Shown in pieces: positions 1 to 5,086 of a stretch of DNA of 5,548 nt (position 1 is the first letter of the stretch; every line of letters begins with the position of its first letter). This stretch comes from Planctomycetales bacterium (GTDB lineage: Bacteria; Planctomycetota; SBBH01): assembly GCA_005239795.1 (NCBI GenBank), contig SBBH01000119.1:1-5548 (forward strand), read 5' to 3'. The notes below the pieces were generated by a model. That model was not told the DNA's origin. It searched no databases and was given only the letters and a program-made list of their open reading frames with translations. The position numbers were made by a program, and so were the translations under genes.

Positions 1-382
1 AGGCGTAGTGGCGGCGGTAGTCCACCCAGAGCTCCTGGATCGCTCTGTGGATGCGCGCCTCAAGATCGATCCGGACCTCCTTCAAGGAGACCGTCAGAAG
101 AGCGTCGTTATCCCCTCCCCGCCCAATCCCCTCGAGCGCCCCGCGGCAGGCGCGCCGGGCCCGGCCGAGCTCCTCGATGTCGCCCGGGGCGCTCAAGAGC
201 ACCCACCGGGCGTACCGCTCGGCCTGTCGAGCGCGACCCAAGAGTTCCGGGGCGTCTTCGGAGCCGACACTGGGCGCCGACAACTTCGCCGGCGCGGTGC
301 CGCGCGGCGAAAGAAGAACCCCGCCGGCCAAGCAGACAAGCGCCGCGAGAAGAGCCCCCCACACCGTGCGCATCGGATTCAT
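1..382 (-). CDS. Unrecognised exported or membrane-anchored protein, N-terminal part (runs off the window)
   Basis: The frame is open from ATG at 382 to the left edge, giving at least 127 residues; the C-terminus is outside the window. Residues 1-6 contain one Arg and are followed by a hydrophobic stretch at about 7-25 (WGALLAALVCLAGGVLL), which looks like a signal peptide or an N-terminal anchor. The Cys at 17 lacks a convincing lipobox because Val precedes it, so a lipoprotein is not supported. Residues 45-127 are rich in Arg, Ala, Glu and Leu and look helical (for example KEVRIDLEARIHRAIQELW). The start is supported by a 4-base ATGA overlap with the stop of the DUF192 gene and by GAGG at 387-390, four bases upstream; a second Met at 373 is an alternative start. 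Its position behind tadC and DUF192 suggests a role at the cell surface, which is inference. I do not recognise the family. Confidence 0.72.
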   Translation of the reverse strand, partial: MNPMRTVWGALLAALVCLAGGVLLSPRGTAPAKLSAPSVGSEDAPELLGRARQAERYARWVLLSAPGDIEELGRARRACRGALEGIGRGGDNDALLTVSLKEVRIDLEARIHRAIQELWVDYRRHYA

Positions 383-726
383 GCAACCTCGCTCTCTGGC
401 GTCGTCAGGCGCGTCCCCAGGCGCAAGCCCGCCGCGCGGGAGCGCCCCGCCGCCAGCTCCACGACCTCTGACGCTTGCACGCAGGAGGCCAGGCGCCAGG
501 GGGCCAAGCGCTCCCGGATCTCAACGACCTCCCCAGAACGGTCGAGGAACACGACGTCGATCGGCACGCGCATGAAAAGCGTATGGACAACGCGGCAATC
601 CGGCAGATAGAGCGCCTCGTCGGAATCGACCTCGCGGCGTCCCATCCACCCCGCCAGGCGCTTCGCAAACGAGCGCGCCTCCACGACCTTCCGCGCGACC
701 ACCATCCCATCGGCCAGAAGCGGCAT
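379..726 (-). CDS. DUF192 family protein
   Basis: This is a 115-residue protein covering one DUF192 domain, the usual size for stand-alone members. Family landmarks are GWMGR at 26-30 (the family's GLM-R motif), HTLFMRVPIDVVFLDRSGEV at 48-67 (the core 'plD-vFld--g-V' strand pair), and VVELAAGRSRAAGLRLGTRL at 88-107 (the family's 'vlElpaG-----gi--Gd-l' end). There is no signal peptide, unlike many periplasmic DUF192 proteins, so this copy is probably cytoplasmic. The biochemical role of the family is unknown; members are often found near tad/pilus or secretion genes, as here. I chose ATG at 726 because AAGGGG at 735-740 lies 8 bases before it; GTG at 732 would add two residues but sits only 2 bases from that site. 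The stop overlaps the next gene's start as ATGA, which suggests translational coupling. Confidence 0.9.
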   Translation of the reverse strand: MPLLADGMVVARKVVEARSFAKRLAGWMGRREVDSDEALYLPDCRVVHTLFMRVPIDVVFLDRSGEVVEIRERLAPWRLASCVQASEVVELAAGRSRAAGLRLGTRLTTPESEVA

Positions 727-734
727 TCGCACGG

Positions 735-740
735 CCCCTT
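735..740 (-). promoter_or_regulatory. Shine-Dalgarno site of the DUF192 gene
   Basis: AAGGGG on the minus strand begins inside the tadC stop codon (TAA, 741-739). The spacing is 8 bases to ATG at 726 but only 2 to GTG at 732. This decides the start in favour of 726. Confidence 0.55.
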
Positions 741-1548
741 AGAGAAGGCGATGGAGAATCGGCCCCAGGAGCACCACGAACACCACCGGCAGAATGCAGA
801 AGACCAGGGGGAATAGCATGCGCACGGGAGCGCGCGCGGCGCGCTCCTCAGCTTGTTCGAGCCGACGCGCGCGCAAATCCTCGGCGAGGCGCTCAAGAAG
901 CGGTGCCAGCGCCATCCCGGTCACCTCCGCCTGAGCCAGCGATGCGGCCACGCGCCCCACGGCGGCCGAGCCGGTCCGGGTGGTAAGCCCCTTCAAAACC
1001 TCGGACCATCCCTGGCCGACCGCGCGCTCTGCCAGGACCCTTCCCAGTTCATGCTTCAAGGGGCCCTCCGCGAGCCTCGGCTGGATCTTGCGGACCGCCC
1101 ATTCGACATGCATGCCGCTGGCAACCGCCAAACCGAGAAGGTCGACCGCGAACGGAAACTCCCTTTCGACGGCCGCGAGCCTTCGGCGCGCGCGGCCGGA
1201 GAGGACCGCGAGCGGCGCGGCCGCGAGCAAGCTCCCCGCCGCCGCCCCGGCGGGTCCTGCCATGCAGGCTCCCCAAACGATCCCCCCTCCGAACGCCGCC
1301 GCGGCCCGCGCCGCCCAGACCTCGGGAGGACGGTCGAAATCTCCCGCCTGCCTCTGGAGCGCCGCGATCCAGGGCCCGGCGCGCGTGCGCCAGAGGGGAA
1401 GCCGCCCAAGCCGCGCTCCAATATCCCATCCCGCGGCGGCGCCGGACGCCAGAGGACGCGCGCGCAAAACCAGCCACGCGAAAACGCCAAGCGATGTCGC
1501 GAACGCCAGCGCCAGAAGCAAAGCCGGCCATGCCGAGACCGTAGACAT
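739..1548 (-). CDS. tadC: TadC-like type II secretion F-domain membrane protein
   Basis: This 269-residue inner-membrane protein has one T2SSF (GspF/TadC) domain. Visible layout: a membrane segment at about 7-28; a polar linker; a long Ala/Gly-rich hydrophobic segment at 83-117; the cytoplasmic T2SSF helical domain at about 125-240, with FPFAVDLLGLAVASGMHVEW (131-150) and later GRVAASLAQAEVTGMALAPL (198-217); and a C-terminal anchor at 242-266 with the TadC-type ending MLFPLVFCILPVVFVVLLGP. In Tad systems, TadB and TadC form the platform that the TadA ATPase works against to assemble Flp-type pili. No TadA, TadB or pilin gene is in the window, so partners must lie elsewhere or further downstream. 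The start follows the ybaB stop after one base (TGATATG) with no clear ribosome site, so translation is probably coupled to ybaB. It may belong to a related secretion system rather than true Tad. Confidence 0.87.
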   Translation of the reverse strand: MSTVSAWPALLLALAFATSLGVFAWLVLRARPLASGAAAGWDIGARLGRLPLWRTRAGPWIAALQRQAGDFDRPPEVWAARAAAAFGGGIVWGACMAGPAGAAAGSLLAAAPLAVLSGRARRRLAAVEREFPFAVDLLGLAVASGMHVEWAVRKIQPRLAEGPLKHELGRVLAERAVGQGWSEVLKGLTTRTGSAAVGRVAASLAQAEVTGMALAPLLERLAEDLRARRLEQAEERAARAPVRMLFPLVFCILPVVFVVLLGPILHRLL

Positions 1549-1549
1549 A

Positions 1550-1867
1550 TCAAAACATACCCGGGAGATTCATCCCCCCGGTCACCTTCCCCATTGCCTG
1601 CTGGACCATTTTCTGAGCCTCGGTCGTGGCCGCATTCACGGCCGCAACGATCATCTCCTCCAGCACTTCCTTCTCGGACGGCGAGAGGACCTGAGGATCA
1701 ATTTTCAAGGCCACAAGCTCCATACCGCCATTGACCTGGGCCGTGACCATGCCGCCGCCGGAGGACCCTTCCACGACGCGTTTTTTAAGCTCCTCCTGAA
1801 TGCGCGCCATCTCCTTCTGCATCTTCTGCGCCTGGCGGATCATCCCTCCCATGTCGAATCCTTTCAT
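1550..1867 (-). CDS. ybaB: YbaB/EbfC family nucleoid-associated protein
   Basis: This 105-residue protein matches the YbaB/EbfC family in length and pattern. It begins MKGFDMGGMIRQAQKMQKEM, followed by a charged helix to about residue 31. Next come a Gly/Ser turn and strands (VVEGSSGGGMVTAQVNGGME, 31-50), LVALKIDPQVL at 51-61, and the C-terminal helices SEKEVLEEMIVAAVNAATTE (64-83). The tail ends GGMNLPGMF, typical of the family. YbaB is a small dimeric DNA-binding protein of the nucleoid, commonly encoded directly after dnaX. Here its ATG overlaps the dnaX stop (ATGA, 1867-1864), and AAGGAGG at 1875-1881 gives a strong ribosome site 7 bases before it, which fixes the start. The usual next gene, recR, is absent; tadC follows after one base. 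Confidence 0.96.
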   Translation of the reverse strand: MKGFDMGGMIRQAQKMQKEMARIQEELKKRVVEGSSGGGMVTAQVNGGMELVALKIDPQVLSPSEKEVLEEMIVAAVNAATTEAQKMVQQAMGKVTGGMNLPGMF

Positions 1868-3399
1868 TTGCGCGCCTCCTTCCGATGCGTAACAACGCGG
1901 CCCTGGAAAATGTCCGCCGCTTTTTTGAGGATCGGATCGACCGGCGCCTCGGAGCGCGCATTCCCCGCCGCCTCGGGCGCCGCCTCGGCGGAGGCGGCCA
2001 GGCGCGTTTTCATCCTCGAAGAGACGCCGTACACGTCCTTGAAGCAATTCTCAATAGAGGCCCGGTGGGCGGGTTGCTCCACGCCGTCGCAGTGGAATTT
2101 CCCCTCGAAGGGAAATTGGATCTCGAACATCCCGCCGCCAGCGCTGATGCAGGACGCCTCCGCAAGAAATGCCCCCGCCGCTCGGTTCTCCTTCTTAACC
2201 CGCGCCAGAAACTCCGGCCAACGGGCGTTTACCTCCTCCAGGGTGAGGGACGGCGCTGCTCCGGAAGAAGAAGCCAATGCAGTCGCGGAAGCCAAAGAAG
2301 ATGAAGTGGAACGCGCCTCATCGCGGCGCTTTTCAACGAATGGTTCCGGCGGGACGCCCGCTCGCGCCGGGGGCGCGCCCGACACAAACGCCTCCAGAAA
2401 TGCCCATTCGAACGCGGTCCGACCAGCGCGGCTGGGCGAGAGCTGTGGCCAGACCGCAAGAAGCGCGCTCCCCAAACGCACGAGAGCAGTTCTCTCCCCG
2501 GGCGAAGCCTGTCCCACGCGCTCGAGCGAGTACTCCAAAATCTGCCGGGCGAACGATTCCAGATCCTTGCCGGCGCTCCAAACCTCCGCGAGGCGCGCGA
2601 GGACAGCCCCCACATCTCCCCGCGTGAAATCCAAAAGCAACGCGTCGATCTCCTCCGATTCAGCCAGGCCCAGCATCGCCCGCACATCGCGGGGTTCAAG
2701 CTGGCCCGCCCCCTTCAAAGCCCGCGCCTGATCCAGGAGGGTCAGCGCGTCGCGCAATCCCCCTTCGGCCCGCGCGGCGATCTGGGCCAAGGCCGCTGGG
2801 GACGCCGCGAGCTTCTCCTGGCGGCAGACTTCCGCCAAGCGCGCTGCGATCTGTTCCGGCGCGATCCGGCGCAGGTCGAACCGCTGACAGCGCGACAAGA
2901 TCGTCGGGAGGATCTTGTGCGGATGCGTCGTGGCGAAAATGAACATCGCGTGCGGCGGCGGCTCTTCGAGCGTCTTCAAGAGCGCGTTAAAGGCCGAGGC
3001 GCTCAGCATGTGCACCTCGTCGATGATGTAGACCCTGTATTTTCCACGCGCCGGCAGGGTGAGGACATTCGCGCAAATTGTGCGGATCGCTTCCACGCCG
3101 TTGTGGCTGGCACCGTCGATCTCCAGGACATCGAGGTCTTCCCCTTGCGCCGTTTGCCGGCACGGGTCGCACGCGCCGCACGGGTCGGCGGCCTTGCGGC
3201 GTTGGGAGCAGTTCAAGGCCATGGCCAGGATCCGCGCGAGCGTCGTCTTCCCCACGCCGCGAGGACCCGCCAGCAGATAGGCCTGCGCGACGCGTCCCAC
3301 CGTGAGGGCATTGGCCAGGGTCTGGACGACCGCCTCCTGACCGACGACGTCGGCGAAGGTTTGGGGACGGTAGCGCCGGGCCAGCGCAAGGTAGGACAT
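1864..3399 (-). CDS. dnaX: DNA polymerase III gamma/tau subunit
   Basis: This is the AAA+ clamp-loader ATPase of the replicative polymerase; it loads the beta clamp and holds the replisome together. From ATG at 3399 it has 511 residues. In that numbering it opens MSYLALARRYRPQTFADVVG, the usual family start. Then come Walker A GPRGVGKTT (45-53), the zinc module with Cys 64, 74, 77 and 80 (CGACDPC), Walker B IIDEVH (125-130), the arginine-finger SRC motif at 169-171 and sensor 2 GGLRDALTLLDQ (213-224). The collar domain III runs to about 340, a Ser/Ala-rich linker to about 385, and a tau-type C-terminal domain to about 468. All ATPase and zinc residues are present. An in-frame GTG at 3411 would add four residues (MTTD) but lies in the repeat tract; neither start has a clear Shine-Dalgarno site. 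No standard A-AAA-AAG frameshift heptamer is seen mid-gene, so separate gamma production is not evident. It is short for a full tau. Confidence 0.96.
   Translation of the reverse strand: MSYLALARRYRPQTFADVVGQEAVVQTLANALTVGRVAQAYLLAGPRGVGKTTLARILAMALNCSQRRKAADPCGACDPCRQTAQGEDLDVLEIDGASHNGVEAIRTICANVLTLPARGKYRVYIIDEVHMLSASAFNALLKTLEEPPPHAMFIFATTHPHKILPTILSRCQRFDLRRIAPEQIAARLAEVCRQEKLAASPAALAQIAARAEGGLRDALTLLDQARALKGAGQLEPRDVRAMLGLAESEEIDALLLDFTRGDVGAVLARLAEVWSAGKDLESFARQILEYSLERVGQASPGERTALVRLGSALLAVWPQLSPSRAGRTAFEWAFLEAFVSGAPPARAGVPPEPFVEKRRDEARSTSSSLASATALASSSGAAPSLTLEEVNARWPEFLARVKKENRAAGAFLAEASCISAGGGMFEIQFPFEGKFHCDGVEQPAHRASIENCFKDVYGVSSRMKTRLAASAEAAPEAAGNARSEAPVDPILKKAADIFQGRVVTHRKEARK
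1875..1881 (-). promoter_or_regulatory. Shine-Dalgarno site of ybaB inside the dnaX 3' end
   Basis: AAGGAGG lies within the last dnaX codons, 7 bases before the ybaB ATG at 1867. It is the strongest ribosome site in the window and rules out longer ybaB starts. It lets ybaB be translated efficiently even though it overlaps dnaX. Confidence 0.8.
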
Positions 3400-3405
3400 A
3401 TCAGT

Positions 3406-3454
3406 CGTCACGCGTCACGGGACACGCGTCACGGGACACGCGTCATGCGTCCGC
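3406..3454. repeat. Degenerate 7-bp tandem repeats at the dnaX start
   Basis: Seven consecutive heptamers can be read on the plus strand: CGTCACG, CGTCACG, GGACACG, CGTCACG, GGACACG, CGTCATG, CGTCCGC. Equivalently this is nearly three copies of a 14-bp unit (ACACGCGTCACGGG type) centred on the palindrome ACGCGT. The tract lies in the dnaX leader and touches the alternative GTG start at 3411. Heptamer repeats between genes are known from several bacterial groups; the function here is unknown. Confidence 0.85.
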
Positions 3455-3481
3455 GAATTGTAACGCAACTCATGACGCGTG
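3437..3481. repeat. Inverted repeat with 11-bp perfect arms between ffs and dnaX
   Basis: CACGCGTCATG (3437-3447) is exactly mirrored by CATGACGCGTG (3471-3481) across a 23-base centre. The right arm belongs to a second heptamer block in the opposite orientation (CTCATGA, CGCGTGA, CTCATGT at 3469-3489). As RNA this would form a GC-rich stem-loop ahead of dnaX. There is no T-run after it in either direction, so it is not a standard intrinsic terminator. Confidence 0.75.
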
Positions 3482-3485
3482 ACTC
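3457..3485 (-). promoter_or_regulatory. Possible weak dnaX promoter
   Basis: TACAAT at 3462-3457 matches the -10 consensus at 5 of 6 bases. Seventeen bases upstream lies only GAGTCA (3485-3480), which matches TTGACA at 3 of 6. It falls inside the inverted repeat and would start RNA near 3450, giving a leader of about 50 bases. dnaX may instead be transcribed through from ffs. Confidence 0.25.
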
Positions 3486-3495
3486 ATGTCTGTAA

Positions 3496-3770
3496 ACGCC
3501 GTGCACCCCCCATCGACCCCGGCCTCAAGCCTCCGGCCCCGCCGCCAGCTCCACCCAGGCGACCCCACGGCACGCGCAAGACACCGGTGACCGTTGCTTC
3601 CTTCCGGACCTGGCGGGGTTGCCGGGCTCCCGCTGCATGGGACCCAGGCTTCAATGCCGCGTGCGGGACCTGAGCATCTTGCGGCCTTGGGCCTCCGGGG
3701 GGGGTTCGACCCCGCGTCAAGCGGACTGCGGGCCACAGGGGGCCGCTACTCCCCCGTCTAGCACGGCCGC
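3496..3770 (-). ncRNA. ffs: Signal recognition particle RNA, large bacterial form with Alu domain
   Basis: This is the RNA scaffold of the signal recognition particle, which binds Ffh and delivers ribosomes making membrane proteins to FtsY. Read on the minus strand, the S domain holds the near-invariant helix 8 sequence CCAGGTCCGGAAGGAAGCAA with the GGAA tetraloop at 3605-3602. Flanking strands pair: GGCAACCCC with GGGGTCGCC, GGTCCC (3644-3639) with GGGGCC (3540-3535), and AAGCCT (3651-3646) with AGGCTT (3532-3527). Upstream, GTGCTAGACGGGGGAGTAGC and CCCTGT..CCGCAGTCCGC match the Alu domain of B. subtilis scRNA as I remember it. The ends are placed by perfect pairing of GCCGTGC (3767-3761) with GCACGGC (3504-3498). 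The length of about 275 nt is close to the B. subtilis RNA (about 270). It sits directly before dnaX, as in Bacillus. No clear promoter or T-run terminator is visible; exact ends are uncertain by several bases. Confidence 0.93.
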
Positions 3771-3804
3771 AGTACCTTAGCGGATCGTCCGGCGGCAAGA
3801 CCAG

Positions 3805-3831
3805 AAAAATCAGCGGCGGCGCGCGCTGCTG
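3805..3831 (-). terminator. Probable intrinsic terminator overlapping the stop codon of the deoxyhypusine-synthase-like gene
   Basis: On the minus strand CAGCAGCG (3831-3824) pairs with CGCCGCTG (3818-3811), with one A-C mismatch and a 5-base loop. After it come one A and TTTTT (3809-3805). The stem lies in the last codons and the stop TGA (3812-3810). It would separate this gene from the SRP RNA. GC-rich DNA makes chance hairpins common, but the adjoining T5 is rare here. Confidence 0.55.
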
Positions 3832-5024
3832 CCGTTGCCGCCCGTCGGGACGCGCCGGCGCGAGGCGCGCTTGGCTTTCGGCTTCTCGGGCTGGCGCTCC
3901 GAGCGCACCGGAATGTGGCGAAGCTCTTTCAAGATGCGTTCCTCCCAGCGGTACTGGATGCGGGAGCGGCAGGCCAAGACCCCCTTGCTGAAAAGGGAGG
4001 CGGCCAAGAGCGGCACCGAGACGCTGGGCTCCACCTGCGCCATCGCGAAATCGGCCTCCTTCTTGATCTTTCCCCAGGACTGGGCCTCGCTCAAGGTCGA
4101 CCCCGAGAGCCCTCCGTCCCAGCTGTTCGCCGTCGTCACCTGGATGGCGTAGTTGTGCCCTTTCTCGACGCCGAAGATGTAGCCGGCCACGACCGAGTCG
4201 TTGATGAAATTTTTCGGCACGCCCCCGGCCAGGTAGATCGCGGCGGTCTTCTTGGAGTGCACCACGAGCTGTGTCAGCTCATAGGCGTCCCGGATGGAGC
4301 TGATGACGACACCCGGCCGGTCCTCGCGCACCGAGCGGTGATAGTGCTCCGTGAGGCCGATCCCGATCGAGGAGTCGTTTAAGGCCGGCGCGAACATCGG
4401 AATCCCCAGGCGTCCGCATTGGTAGACGATCGATTCGGGATCCGAGAGACGCTTGGCGAGCTCCTCCAGGTACGTCCGGCTCGAGTATTCGCCGGGCGGC
4501 AATTCGTCGGCGACCTTGCCGCACCACATGTCGGTCTCCCAGAATTTCTCCTCGTCGACGTAGGTGTCGTAGATCCGGTCGATGTAGAGATCGCGCAATT
4601 CCGTGTCGTCGGCCTGGGGCGTTCCCTTGTAGTGGCGGTATCCGCGCGCTTGGTAGATATCCTGGTAGAAGATCGCGCCGGTGGAGACCACGGCGTCGAC
4701 CGCGCCCGAGACCACCAGATCCCGGATCACGCGGCGCAGCCCCGCCGCGATCAAAGGGCCCGCCATCCCGAGGATGACCGTCGGGCGGTCAGGGTCGGTC
4801 ATCATCCGCTCCAGGATCCGGGCGCACTGGCCGAGGTTCCGGGCCTGAATCGACATCCCCGCCATCTGCTCGACAAGATCGGAGGCCGCCATCTCGGGCG
4901 TCACCACGATCTGACGCACCGGCGTGGTGAGATGCTTCCCCTTTCGCACCTGTTGTTCCCGCGTCAACGGCTTGGCCGCGTAGAGATCGACAATCTTTTC
5001 CCGTGGAAGATTTCGGTCGACCAT
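3810..5024 (-). CDS. Deoxyhypusine synthase family protein (bacterial homologue)
   Basis: This 404-residue protein covers the deoxyhypusine synthase (DHS) fold. Visible family motifs are an NAD-site segment VILGMAGPLIAAGLRRVIRD (83-102) followed by VDAVVSTGA (109-117); PALNDSSIGIGL (213-224), like the eukaryotic 'PaltDGSlGDm'; the active-site loop LAGGVPKNFIND (265-276), with Lys271 at the position of the catalytic lysine (human Lys329); and GGLSGSTLSEAQSWGKIKKE (304-323), like the family's 'SGARPDEAvSWGKI'. Eukaryotic DHS moves an aminobutyl group from spermidine, with NAD, onto eIF5A; plant homospermidine synthase is a DHS relative acting on putrescine. Most bacteria lack eIF5A, so a polyamine product such as homospermidine is plausible but unproven. 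The C-terminal tail (371-404) is strongly basic (KPKAKRASRRR) and lies outside the catalytic fold. ATG at 5024 is the natural start; no Shine-Dalgarno site is visible. It is 62 bases behind add and probably has its own promoter and terminator. Confidence 0.92.
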   Translation of the reverse strand: MVDRNLPREKIVDLYAAKPLTREQQVRKGKHLTTPVRQIVVTPEMAASDLVEQMAGMSIQARNLGQCARILERMMTDPDRPTVILGMAGPLIAAGLRRVIRDLVVSGAVDAVVSTGAIFYQDIYQARGYRHYKGTPQADDTELRDLYIDRIYDTYVDEEKFWETDMWCGKVADELPPGEYSSRTYLEELAKRLSDPESIVYQCGRLGIPMFAPALNDSSIGIGLTEHYHRSVREDRPGVVISSIRDAYELTQLVVHSKKTAAIYLAGGVPKNFINDSVVAGYIFGVEKGHNYAIQVTTANSWDGGLSGSTLSEAQSWGKIKKEADFAMAQVEPSVSVPLLAASLFSKGVLACRSRIQYRWEERILKELRHIPVRSERQPEKPKAKRASRRRVPTGGNGSSARRR

Positions 5025-5036
5025 GATGTTCTAGAA

Positions 5037-5067
5037 ATTATTCTGCGCGACGGCGCGAGCGCCTCAA
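5037..5067 (-). promoter_or_regulatory. Possible promoter of the deoxyhypusine-synthase-like gene
   Basis: AATAAT at 5042-5037 matches the -10 consensus at 5 of 6 bases, and TTGAGG at 5067-5062 matches the -35 at 4 of 6, with a 19-base spacer (longer than ideal). Transcription would begin only about 6 bases before the ATG at 5024, giving a nearly leaderless message. This fits the missing Shine-Dalgarno site. The surrounding 5025-5110 is markedly AT-rich compared with the rest. Confidence 0.27.
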
Positions 5068-5086
5068 AGGAAAATCCTCAAAATTT

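Noticed and set aside
108..386. A minus-strand 92-codon frame at the left end.
   Set aside because: It is out of frame with the coupled ATG at 382, whose product has a believable hydrophobic N-terminus. The 92-codon product is an Arg/Gly-rich shadow.
405..896. A minus-strand open frame of about 160 codons spanning tadC and DUF192.
   Set aside because: Its product is Arg/Trp/Cys/Ser-rich with no domain, and it is out of frame with two recognised genes.
1552..1575. A GGGG/CCCC hairpin-like sequence at the ybaB end as a terminator.
   Set aside because: There is no T-run at the right place, and tadC begins one base after the ybaB stop, so termination here is unlikely.
980..2731. A very long plus-strand open frame (over 580 codons) and others at 8-610 and 853-1734.
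   Set aside because: They lie antisense to tadC, ybaB and dnaX, which are recognised proteins. The translations are low-complexity Arg/Ala/Pro/Ser-rich, as expected for non-coding frames in GC-rich DNA, and match no family.
2900..3399. Short alternative frames in the dnaX ATPase region as possible separate genes.
   Set aside because: The dnaX frame here has uninterrupted Walker A, zinc and Walker B motifs, so other frames are shadows.
3406..3489. A CRISPR array.
   Set aside because: Units are 7 or 14 bp and directly abutting, with no unique spacers and no cas genes nearby.
3701..3716. GGTTCGAC on the plus strand resembles the T-arm of a tRNA.
   Set aside because: No acceptor, D-arm or anticodon arm can be placed around it. 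It is antisense to the Alu part of the SRP RNA (GGGGTCGAACCCC on the minus strand).
3470..3798. Several open frames of 64-104 codons on both strands between dnaX and the deoxyhypusine-synthase-like gene.
   Set aside because: They overlap the SRP RNA, whose conserved sequence and pairing explain the region; no start has ribosome-site support.
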